The notes beneath the pieces are model-generated. The model worked only from the letters and a program-made list of their open reading frames with translations. It made no database searches and was not told the origin of the DNA. Positions 1 to 7,151 of a stretch of 18,676 nt of DNA are shown in pieces (the first letter of the stretch is position 1; each line of letters opens with the position of its first letter). The position numbers and the translations under genes were made by a program. This DNA is from OMOG01 sp041485845 (lineage in GTDB: Bacteria; Acidobacteriota; Terriglobia; Bryobacterales; Bryobacteraceae), in the NCBI GenBank assembly GCA_041485845.1, contig JBGPKH010000097.1, positions 1 to 18,676 of the forward strand. Reading direction: 5' to 3'.

Positions 1-2
1 AG

Positions 3-1073
3 AAGTTTCGGGATCGGGCGCTGCGCCTGGTGCGGCAGAAGTATTCGGGGGAAGTGGGAGAGCGCTTCGGGCCGACCTTGGCAGCGGAGCACCTGGCTAG
101 CGAGGATGGGCTGGAGGTGGGTACCGAAACGCTACGGCAGTGGATGCTGGCAGAGGGGCTGTGGAGCCGGGAGCGGAAGCACAAGGCCCATCGCAAGCGG
201 CGGGAGCGCAAGGCACATTTTGGGGAACTGATCCAAATGGATGGCAGCTTCGAAGATTGGCTGGAGGGTCGAGGCCCCTACGGTTGCCTGATGAACTTGG
301 TGGACGATGCGACCAGCACGACACTGTGCCGGTTGGGGGAGCAAGAGACGATTTGGGCGGCGGCCGGAGTATTGCGCATCTGGATCGAAGAACATGGAGT
401 GCCATTGGCGCTGTATACGGACTGGAAGAACGTATACGTGAGAGAGCCGACCAGCAAGGAGTTGCTGCGGGGGAAAGCGGCGGTTACCCAATTTGGGGCG
501 ATGTGCGGGCGGCTGGAAATCCGGATCATAGCGGCCGGTTCGGCGCAAGCGAAAGGGCGCGTGGAAAGGAGTCACGGGACGCACCAAGACCGACTGATCA
601 AGAAGATGCGGCGTAAGAAGATCGGGACGCATGCGAGAGCCAATGAGTTTCTAAAGACGGAATATTTGCCGGAGCACAATCGACGATTTATGGTGGCCGC
701 CGTAGAGCCAGAAGACTACCATCGAGGCACACCGCGGAAGGCGGTGTTGGATGAAGTATTCCGATTGGAGACGGAGCGGACGATCGGCCAGGATTGGGTG
801 GTCCGGCACGAGAACCGTTTTTTCCAGGTGATCCGAGAGAGTGGGTATGCGCCGGCTCGGGCCAAGGTGGTGGTGTGCGAATGGGAAGACGCGAGGTTGG
901 AAATACGCTATCGCGGGAAGCGGCTGGGGTTCGAAGAAATCAGAGAGCGCCCGGCCAAAGCCAAGACGGAATGCAAACCGGCGCAACGGCGCCGGCCGGC
1001 GCCACCACCGAGCAGCCACCCTTGGCGGAAGGGCTACCAGAAGATGCGGGCGCGGTCAGCGGAAGCCTTGTAA
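3..1073 (+). CDS. ISNCY-type transposase with integrase catalytic core (5' partial)
   Basis: Cut-and-paste transposase of the DDE/RNase H-like integrase superfamily. The frame is open from base 3; the GTG at 30 is an internal codon because the residues before it (FRDRALRLV) continue the expected helix-turn-helix region. Numbering from that codon, the region to about residue 45 is DNA-binding (pattern FGPTLAAEHL, then TLRQWM). The catalytic triad reads D71 (QMDGS), D131 (YTDWKN) and E179 (GRVERSHGT), and the basic proline-rich tail SSHPWRKGYQ is typical of ISNCY-type transposases. The core appears intact with no internal stop, so the enzyme could be active if its missing start is intact. A plain DDE integrase of another IS family is the alternative. 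Confidence 0.88.
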   Translation, partial: KFRDRALRLVRQKYSGEVGERFGPTLAAEHLASEDGLEVGTETLRQWMLAEGLWSRERKHKAHRKRRERKAHFGELIQMDGSFEDWLEGRGPYGCLMNLVDDATSTTLCRLGEQETIWAAAGVLRIWIEEHGVPLALYTDWKNVYVREPTSKELLRGKAAVTQFGAMCGRLEIRIIAAGSAQAKGRVERSHGTHQDRLIKKMRRKKIGTHARANEFLKTEYLPEHNRRFMVAAVEPEDYHRGTPRKAVLDEVFRLETERTIGQDWVVRHENRFFQVIRESGYAPARAKVVVCEWEDARLEIRYRGKRLGFEEIRERPAKAKTECKPAQRRRPAPPPSSHPWRKGYQKMRARSAEAL

Positions 1074-1078
1074 GCGGC

Positions 1079-1196
1079 GAGCTGTGGAAATGCCGGAGTG
1101 TGGAAAGCGTGGGAATCCAAGAACAGGATTCCCCCTCTTTCCACGACTCCTTGGGAATCTCGCAAAAGACGCGAGATTCCCACATTCCCACAGCTC
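1079..1196. repeat. Three-way nested palindrome (REP/MITE-like) downstream of the transposase
   Basis: An outer stem pairs 1079-1092 with 1183-1196 (14 bp, one mismatch). Inside it are two hairpins. The first pairs 1100-1107 with 1137-1144 and, nested within, GGGAATCC (1111-1118) with GGATTCCC (1126-1133) around a 7-nt loop. The second pairs GGGAATCTCGC (1153-1163) with GCGAGATTCCC (1171-1181), also around a 7-nt loop. The arrangement is cloverleaf-like. It could be an extragenic palindromic element, a MITE, or a strong transcription stop behind the transposase. No T-tract follows, which argues against a simple intrinsic terminator. Confidence 0.75.
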
Positions 1197-1259
1197 CGAC
1201 GACGACTATCTAATTCTAATGGACTCGGAGAAAGGCAAAGAAGAAGAATCGAGAAGTGT

Positions 1260-1312
1260 GGGCGGTGGAAAAGTGGAAATCCAAAAGCAGGATTTCCACT
1301 TTCCCACCGCCC
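1260..1312. repeat. Second nested palindrome of the same style
   Basis: GGGCGGTGG at 1260-1268 pairs with CCACCGCCC at 1304-1312. Inside, AAGTGGAAATCC (1271-1282) pairs with GGATTTCCACTT (1290-1301) around a 7-nt loop. The core GGAAATCC-7-GGATTTCC is a variant of the GGGAATCC-7-GGATTCCC core in the preceding element, and both have an A-rich 7-nt loop, so the two look like divergent copies of one repeat family. Confidence 0.7.
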
Positions 1313-1425
1313 CGACAGCCTGCGGCAGCAAGGAAGAACACCTTTAATTAAAGACACACGGGTCGTCTTCAACGGCCAAAAAGGGGACATTTCTATCGGG
1401 GCTTGACACTCTGGCAAGATTCCTC

Positions 1426-1454
1426 TTGACATGCCCGCCGATTGGATGTATGCT
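1426..1454 (+). promoter_or_regulatory. Candidate sigma70 promoter of the TonB-dependent receptor
   Basis: TTGACA at 1426-1431 is a perfect -35 box. A 17-bp spacer leads to TATGCT at 1449-1454 (4 of 6 to the -10 consensus). Transcription would begin near 1461, giving a leader of about 26 nt with the ribosome binding site in its second half. A second perfect TTGACA lies at 1403-1408 but has no good -10 at the right distance. Confidence 0.5.
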
Positions 1455-1470
1455 CCGTCCAATTCACATT

Positions 1471-1480
1471 AGGGGGGGGA
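1471..1480 (+). promoter_or_regulatory. Ribosome binding site made of a run of eight G
   Basis: A-G8-A at 1471-1480 ends six bases before the ATG at 1487 and is the only purine-rich SD candidate there. It fixes the start at 1487 rather than the in-frame TTG at 1442. A G8 tract is unusual as an SD element and is a possible slippage site. Confidence 0.6.
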
Positions 1481-1486
1481 CTCTCT

Positions 1487-4400
1487 ATGCCGAAACATGT
1501 CGCTTCACCTGTAATTGGGAGTTGGCGATCGAAGAACGCCCGGTTTTCCTGGTTCACATTCGTTGCCTGGGTTTTGTCCCTGGTCTTCTCTAACCAGACC
1601 GTTACGGCCCAAGTGCTCTTTGGGTCAGTGGTCGGAAACGTAACCGATGCGAGCGGTGCAGCCGTTCCAGGCGCGTCGGTCAAAATCACCGAAATGAAAA
1701 CGAACGAGTCGCGCTCCGTCATGACGAACGAAGCCGGCGCCTACACCGTCGCTACAGTGCCGGCGGGCACCTATCAGGTGGAAATCGTCAAACAAGGCTT
1801 TCGCGGCTTTCTGACGTCGGACATTTTGGTCAATCAGAACAACGTGGTGCGCGTCGATGCGCAGCTTCAGGTGGGCGCGCAGACCGAACGGATCGAGGTG
1901 ACCGCCGAGGCCGCGGTGCTCCAGACGGACCGCTCGGACATTCATGCGGAAGTTGCTTCCCAGCAACTTGAAAATCTGCCCCAGCCCACCCGGACGTGGG
2001 AAGGACTTCTGCAACTGGTGCCAGGCACCACTCCGCCCGGCGGACAACTCGGTGGCGGAACGAATAATCCTTCGAAATCGATGCAGTTCGCGTTTAACGG
2101 CACGGGCGTCAGCGGCGCCGCGGTAAGAGTCGAAGGCGTTAGCGTGAATAATCCCTGGCAGTACTATAACTCCTCCTATGTCCCGTCGATCGAGGCGATC
2201 GAGAACGTCAACGTGGCCACCAACGCCAACGACTCCGAGCAGTCCCTTGCGGGCGGCGCCTCCGTGAACGTCCGTCTCAAGAGCGGATCCAATGAGACCC
2301 ACGGCGGGGCATACGCTTACAACATCAACAGCCGATTCGAAGCCAACAACTTCTTTGCCCCCGCAGGTTCGACGATTCCCAAGCTGAACGACAACGATGA
2401 CGGCGGATACTTGGGCGGGCACATCATCCGGAACAAGCTCTTCTACTTCGGCAGCTACGAAGGAGACTTCTCCCACGCGGCCAATTCGGGCATTGTCTCG
2501 TTCCCGGCGCCGCTGCAGCTATCGGGCGACATGACAGGTTCGAACAATCCCATTTACGATCCCAACACCGGGAATGCCAATGGCACCGGGAAAACGCCAT
2601 TTCCGGGAAACATCATTCCGAAAAACCGGATTAATCCGATTATCGCGAAGATCATTCCGCTGATTCCGCCAACCAACCTACCGGGCGCCACAAACAACGT
2701 GTACCTGAATCTACCGGCGATCTATAACCTCCACAAGATCGATGCCAAGGTCGATTACACGGCTACCCAGAAGCTGCGAGTTTCCGCCCGATATGGCAAA
2801 CAGCCGTACTATAGCAAGTTTGGACCGATGTTCGGCGATATTCTGGGGGGAAGCGGCGGGCCCGGCGGCTGCGGCGCGTGCAATTATCTACAGAACGGCG
2901 CGACGACGGCCGTTTCGGGGTCTGCGACCTACGTAGCCAACCCGACATTGGTTCTCGATACGACGTTTGGACTCGTCGGCCCGCACCAATTGCTCTTTCC
3001 CACCCAGACGAACGTGAAATATGGATCCGATGTGCTGGGAATCTCCGGCACCAACACCGGCCCGCTCCCGTGGGCCGGCGGCGTGCCGAATTTCCCGATC
3101 TCCGGTTTCTCCACTATGGGTTACTCGTATCCCGCTCTGGAGTACAAACAACCGTCATACGAGTATTCGGTCAACGCCAGTAAGATCAAGGCGGCACATA
3201 CAATCCGCTTTGGCACGACCATTTACCGGCAGCACATGAATCACATCGAGATCTCTCCCACTTCATTTACATTTTCCGGTGGCGTGACTTCGCTGAATGG
3301 CGGTCCGGGATCCAATCAATACAACGCGCTCGCCGACTTTCTGCTGGGCCTTCCCAACAGCGAATCCAACTACACACAGGTGGCGCAACCGTATCTAACG
3401 CTTCGAACCTGGGAGTTCGCCCTCTACGCCCACGATCAGTGGCAGGTAAGCCGCAAGCTGACCGTAAACTACGGTCTCCGCTGGGAGTACTACCCCGTTC
3501 CCACGCAGGCCAACAAGGGCATCAACCTTTACGACCCGCAAACCGATATCATTCAGGAATGCGGTGTTGGAAGCATTGCCAGCGATTGCGGCATCAAGGT
3601 ATCCCACAGACTGTTCTCCCCCAGCATCGGCATCGCCTATCGCGCTTTCAAGAACCTGGTGGTGCGCGCCGGCTTTGCGCTCTCTCCCCTGCAGGACAAC
3701 ATGTCACGCGGCGGCATGAAGAGCTTTCCCGAGGAGATCGGCGCAATTTTCAACGCTCCCAACTCGTATAGCTCGGTCGGCAGTGTCAGTAACGGGATAC
3801 CGATCGTGGCCTTGCCTCCAGCTACGGACGGCAAGATCCTGGTTCCGGCCGGTACCGGTAGTCTCTTCACGGATCTGCCGAACCATATTCGCGGGTATAC
3901 CGAATCCTTCAACTTCACGGCGCAACGGGAGTTCAGTGGCGGTTGGACCGTGCAGGCCGGCTGGGTCGGTACCCATGCCCTGCATGAATATACGCAAGTC
4001 AATATCAACTACGGCCAACTCGGCGGGGGCGCCGCCAGCCAGCCACTCGCCAAATTCGGCATAACCGCCAGCACCTCCCAGGTCCAGCCTTACGGCTCGG
4101 ATATCTATCACTCGCTGCAAAGCATTGTGACCAAGCGGTTTTCTCATGGGTACACGACGCACCTCGCCTACACTTTCTCCAAAGACATTACCATGGCCAC
4201 CTCGATTCTGATCCCGCAATACCGGGATAAGGATCGCTACGTCTCATCCACCGACCGCACCCACAGCTTCGTCTGGTCCAACACGTATGAGCTGCCGTTC
4301 GGAAAGAACAAGCCGCTACTGAAGCAGGGCGTCCTGGCCCAAGTCGCGGGAGGCTGGACGGTCAACGCGCTCTTTGTCCATTACTCGGGCGTGCCGTTCA

Positions 4401-4846
4401 CCGTATCATCGTCTTCGACTTCGTGTAACTGCCCTGGCAATTCGCAGACGGCAAACCAGGTTCTCCCCTCCGTGTCCATGGCCGGCAATGGCCTCGGCGG
4501 CCAGGCGTATTTTAATCCCCTGGCTTACGCGACGGTCACCAATGTGGCGTTCGGAACCTCGGGCTTTAACCAGCTTCGCGGACCGGGCAGCACGAATATC
4601 GATATGAACGTTTTCCGGGATTTCCGGTTCAAGGAGCGCTTCAAGGTACAAGTTCGCGGGGAAGCCTTCAATGCCGCCAATCACCCTCACTTGAGCAATC
4701 CGGGCACGAATGTCTCGAACATGTCGTTGAACCCGGATGGTTCGGTGAAAAGCCTCGGCGGATTCAGCCAGATCACCAGCACGACTGCGCTCGGGCGCCT
4801 CATCGACCCGAGATATTTCCGATTCGGCCTGCGCTTCACGTTCTGA
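1487..4846 (+). CDS. TonB-dependent outer-membrane receptor with N-terminal carboxypeptidase-like domain (Oar-like)
   Basis: Predicted outer-membrane beta-barrel of 1119 aa that imports a ligand with TonB energy, probably an oligosaccharide or other polymer fragment; the ligand cannot be read from sequence. Residues 1-42 form a signal peptide: basic start, hydrophobic 22-36, likely cut after VTA-Q. Residues 44-128 are a CarboxypepD_reg-like beta-sandwich (GNVTDASGAAVPGASV, then NEAGAYTVATVPAGTYQV). The plug domain follows from about 150, and the remainder is barrel strands ending in RFGLRFTF with the terminal Phe used by the BAM machinery. Length and architecture match the large Oar-like receptors expanded in Acidobacteria. 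ATG 1487 was chosen because of the SD at 1471-1480. It converges on the cytochrome gene with a 31-bp gap. Confidence 0.9.
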   Translation: MPKHVASPVIGSWRSKNARFSWFTFVAWVLSLVFSNQTVTAQVLFGSVVGNVTDASGAAVPGASVKITEMKTNESRSVMTNEAGAYTVATVPAGTYQVEIVKQGFRGFLTSDILVNQNNVVRVDAQLQVGAQTERIEVTAEAAVLQTDRSDIHAEVASQQLENLPQPTRTWEGLLQLVPGTTPPGGQLGGGTNNPSKSMQFAFNGTGVSGAAVRVEGVSVNNPWQYYNSSYVPSIEAIENVNVATNANDSEQSLAGGASVNVRLKSGSNETHGGAYAYNINSRFEANNFFAPAGSTIPKLNDNDDGGYLGGHIIRNKLFYFGSYEGDFSHAANSGIVSFPAPLQLSGDMTGSNNPIYDPNTGNANGTGKTPFPGNIIPKNRINPIIAKIIPLIPPTNLPGATNNVYLNLPAIYNLHKIDAKVDYTATQKLRVSARYGKQPYYSKFGPMFGDILGGSGGPGGCGACNYLQNGATTAVSGSATYVANPTLVLDTTFGLVGPHQLLFPTQTNVKYGSDVLGISGTNTGPLPWAGGVPNFPISGFSTMGYSYPALEYKQPSYEYSVNASKIKAAHTIRFGTTIYRQHMNHIEISPTSFTFSGGVTSLNGGPGSNQYNALADFLLGLPNSESNYTQVAQPYLTLRTWEFALYAHDQWQVSRKLTVNYGLRWEYYPVPTQANKGINLYDPQTDIIQECGVGSIASDCGIKVSHRLFSPSIGIAYRAFKNLVVRAGFALSPLQDNMSRGGMKSFPEEIGAIFNAPNSYSSVGSVSNGIPIVALPPATDGKILVPAGTGSLFTDLPNHIRGYTESFNFTAQREFSGGWTVQAGWVGTHALHEYTQVNINYGQLGGGAASQPLAKFGITASTSQVQPYGSDIYHSLQSIVTKRFSHGYTTHLAYTFSKDITMATSILIPQYRDKDRYVSSTDRTHSFVWSNTYELPFGKNKPLLKQGVLAQVAGGWTVNALFVHYSGVPFTVSSSSTSCNCPGNSQTANQVLPSVSMAGNGLGGQAYFNPLAYATVTNVAFGTSGFNQLRGPGSTNIDMNVFRDFRFKERFKVQVRGEAFNAANHPHLSNPGTNVSNMSLNPDGSVKSLGGFSQITSTTALGRLIDPRYFRFGLRFTF

Positions 4847-4877
4847 GATGTTGGGACGGTGGTTTCGCCTGCCCCTT

Positions 4878-7115
4878 TCAGTGCTGGCCCAACCGCTCCA
4901 GCGCCTGCTTTGCCAACCGGGCAACTTCCGGATCGCTCCCTTTGGCGGCGTCGCGCAGAAGTTGTACGGCTCCCGGTATGTCTCCCTGGGCCGCAAGTGC
5001 GGACGCCAGATCCAGTTGCGCCCGGGCGAAATCGGGCCGGAGCCGGACTGCCTCCCGATACTCGCGGATCGCTTCCGGCAAACGCCGCTTTCTCGAAAAA
5101 AGACCACCCAAGAGTTCGTGAGCTTCCGCCATCTTCGGGTCGGCCCGCAGGGCGGCTTCGACGGATTCCTGCGCTTCCTCGAATCGGCTGGCGCTCGACA
5201 GCGCCAGCGCATAGTCGTAGAGATGCGGCGCAAAATTCGGCCGGCATCGAATGGCCCTTTCAAAATCATACAGAGCCTGGGGAAGCTGGCTCTTCCCGGC
5301 CAGGGCCCTGCCACTGAGGTCCCACGCCGCCGCGTCGTAGGGATCGATGCGCAGCGCTTCCCGCAAGGCTGCTTCGGCGCGATCGTTCTGGCCGGTGCGC
5401 GCCAGAATGTCCGCCAGGCTGGTATACTCACCCGGCAAATCGGGATCCAGCGCGATGGCTTTCTGAATTCTTTCGATCGCTTCGTTTGTGCGTCTCTGCT
5501 CCGCGGCCAGCATGCCCGATTGATACCAGGCTCTGGCGTCGGAAGGAGCAAGCTGAATCGCGCGCTTGAGCGCCTCCGCACTGCGCGACGGCTGCCCCGC
5601 GGCCTTCCACGCCGCCGCCAGCGATAGCAGTCCCCGCAGCGAATCCGGCCTCAGCCGAATGGCCCGTTCATAGGCCGCGAGGGCCTCGCCCGGTTTCCCG
5701 CCGGCTTGCCAGCCATCGCCGAGCGCCATGTACCATTGCGCCTCCCGAGGCTGCTGTACCCTCACCTCGCGGGCTAATTCCGCCACACCCTTTTGGACAT
5801 TGTTCTTCATGGCGACCTGCGCGACGAACCGGTACAGGATGTTCGGCAAGGTAGCCGGATAATACGGGACGATCTCTCCGTGGTACTCTTCCGATTCGGC
5901 CGGATGACGTTCGGGAAGGCCGGCAAGGAGATCCCCCGGCTCCGGCCGGCGCTGAATGAGATGGTCCGTCATAACGACGTGGACGACGTCTTCCGTCCGC
6001 CGCTTGGGCACGTGGCAGGAGACGCAATCGGCCGCCGGCGGATGCGCGCCCCTGGACATCGGCGAGTCCGCCACGGCCGCATGACACCGGCGGCATACGC
6101 CGGAATAGTGCCGTACCGCCTCCTCCCCGCGGGGAACGCGATGCGGATCGTGGCAGGTGTCGCAGGTCAGCGCTCCCTTGCTCTCCAGAAAGCAGCGGGA
6201 ACGCCGCAGCCGGTACGCGGAGCTGTTGACAATTTCGAACTTGTCGTCGCGTCCCGCGCCAGGAGCGTGATCGAAGGCCAGCACAAAATTCTCGAGCGGC
6301 TCTCCGGCGCGGAACGAGAACGGCCCCCGATTGAATCGCCGGATCAGCGATGGAATCGCCGTGCTGGCCGGCTCGAGATGGCACTGCATGCAGATCTCCA
6401 TCCGCAGTTTCGGACTAAGCCGCGCGGGGTTCACAATGCTCGCGCGAATCTCTTCGCGCTTGGACCCGGCCGTCTGCACGGTGCGGACGTGTCTGCCGCC
6501 GGGGCCATGACAACGCTGGCAGTCGATCCCTTCCGGGAGGTCCCCGGTGAATACAGGCTCGCTATCCGGAGCATCAGACCCGGGCGGAGTTCGCGGATAC
6601 GCGTCGTGGCAAAAGATGCACTCGTAGGAAACCAGGCGCCGGGTCAGCGGATGGCGCGAATCGAACGCCGGGCTCATGCCCCAACCGCCGCCCTTTTCCG
6701 CATACCAGCTCAGCGGGAGCTCGATGAAGGTCCCGCGCGCGGTGCGATGGAGATAGGATCGCGAGTGATTGCCCGAGCCAATAACGTAGTCGATTCTCGA
6801 TTCCTCCACGTTCTCTTCCCTGCCGCCGAATCCGATTTGCCATCGCCGCTGGAAGTAGGCGCCGTCACGGCGAATCATTGCATAATGCGTGTCCGACAGA
6901 GGATGGAAAAAATCGTGGTTGTTGGTGTAATCTTCAATCGTGTTCGCTGGGGTGGGCCGAAACAAAGACCGCCCCATGCCGGTCTGCCGATAGCTTTCTG
7001 CGATCTGACTGTGGCAACTCGCGCAAACCCGCGCGTCGACGTAGTCGCTGTCGGCCGCCTGGGCAGTAGTGAGAACGATTGCCGCGAGCCCCGCCATCCT
7101 CAACGGCAACGCCAT
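4878..7115 (-). CDS. Seven-haem cytochrome c with C-terminal TPR domain, exported
   Basis: Periplasmic electron-transfer-type protein of 745 aa, last gene of the four-gene operon. Residues 1-20 are a signal peptide, likely cut at AQA-A. Seven CxxCH haem c motifs lie at residues 31, 166, 199, 242, 318, 341 and 364 (CASCH, CIFCH, CQRCH, CMQCH, CDTCH, CRRCH, CVSCH), with extra His residues available as distal ligands. From about 445 to 735 there are tandem TPR units (repeated pattern EALAAYERAIRLRPDS), a protein-binding superhelix. The ATG at 7115 is preferred because GGGAG lies six bases upstream and the signal peptide then starts cleanly. A TTG at 7145 in the same frame is the alternative. Related cytochrome-TPR fusions are common in Acidobacteria and Planctomycetes; the redox partner is unknown. 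Confidence 0.88.
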   Translation of the reverse strand: MALPLRMAGLAAIVLTTAQAADSDYVDARVCASCHSQIAESYRQTGMGRSLFRPTPANTIEDYTNNHDFFHPLSDTHYAMIRRDGAYFQRRWQIGFGGREENVEESRIDYVIGSGNHSRSYLHRTARGTFIELPLSWYAEKGGGWGMSPAFDSRHPLTRRLVSYECIFCHDAYPRTPPGSDAPDSEPVFTGDLPEGIDCQRCHGPGGRHVRTVQTAGSKREEIRASIVNPARLSPKLRMEICMQCHLEPASTAIPSLIRRFNRGPFSFRAGEPLENFVLAFDHAPGAGRDDKFEIVNSSAYRLRRSRCFLESKGALTCDTCHDPHRVPRGEEAVRHYSGVCRRCHAAVADSPMSRGAHPPAADCVSCHVPKRRTEDVVHVVMTDHLIQRRPEPGDLLAGLPERHPAESEEYHGEIVPYYPATLPNILYRFVAQVAMKNNVQKGVAELAREVRVQQPREAQWYMALGDGWQAGGKPGEALAAYERAIRLRPDSLRGLLSLAAAWKAAGQPSRSAEALKRAIQLAPSDARAWYQSGMLAAEQRRTNEAIERIQKAIALDPDLPGEYTSLADILARTGQNDRAEAALREALRIDPYDAAAWDLSGRALAGKSQLPQALYDFERAIRCRPNFAPHLYDYALALSSASRFEEAQESVEAALRADPKMAEAHELLGGLFSRKRRLPEAIREYREAVRLRPDFARAQLDLASALAAQGDIPGAVQLLRDAAKGSDPEVARLAKQALERLGQH

Positions 7116-7151
7116 CCGCACTCCCGAAGTATACACGAATTTCAAGGCGCG

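Larger units (their letters stand above)
1..1401 (+). mobile_element. Partial insertion sequence, ISNCY-type, cut by the left window edge
   Basis: The transposase frame is already open at the left edge, so the left end of the element lies outside the window. The right end cannot be proved without the partner inverted repeat. A candidate right terminus is the A-rich then GGGGACATTTCTATC sequence at 1378-1395, which resembles what I recall of terminal repeats of this kind of element (recollection, not a search). The 1074-1377 interval between transposase stop and this candidate end holds only palindromic repeats, so the element may be internally enlarged, or the true end may lie before the hairpins. 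Confidence 0.45.

Noticed and set aside
1079..1312. CRISPR array
   Set aside because: The repeats are palindromic pairs with short loops, not direct repeats with regular unique spacers, and no cas gene is present.
1625..2476. 283-codon minus-strand frame
   Set aside because: It is antisense to the N-terminal domain of the TonB-dependent receptor, which is well supported.
4847..4877. Possible terminator between the receptor and the converging cytochrome gene
   Set aside because: The 31-bp gap has no inverted repeat or T-tract that I can see.
4406..5581. 391-codon minus-strand frame overlapping both the receptor and the cytochrome gene
   Set aside because: It is in another frame of the cytochrome gene and antisense to the receptor; the text is Arg/Pro/Trp-rich with no motif.
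7127..7145. TATACT on the minus strand just before the cytochrome gene, as a possible internal promoter
   Set aside because: The only TTGAAA-like -35 is six bases away rather than about 17, so the spacing is wrong; readthrough from the operon is simpler.
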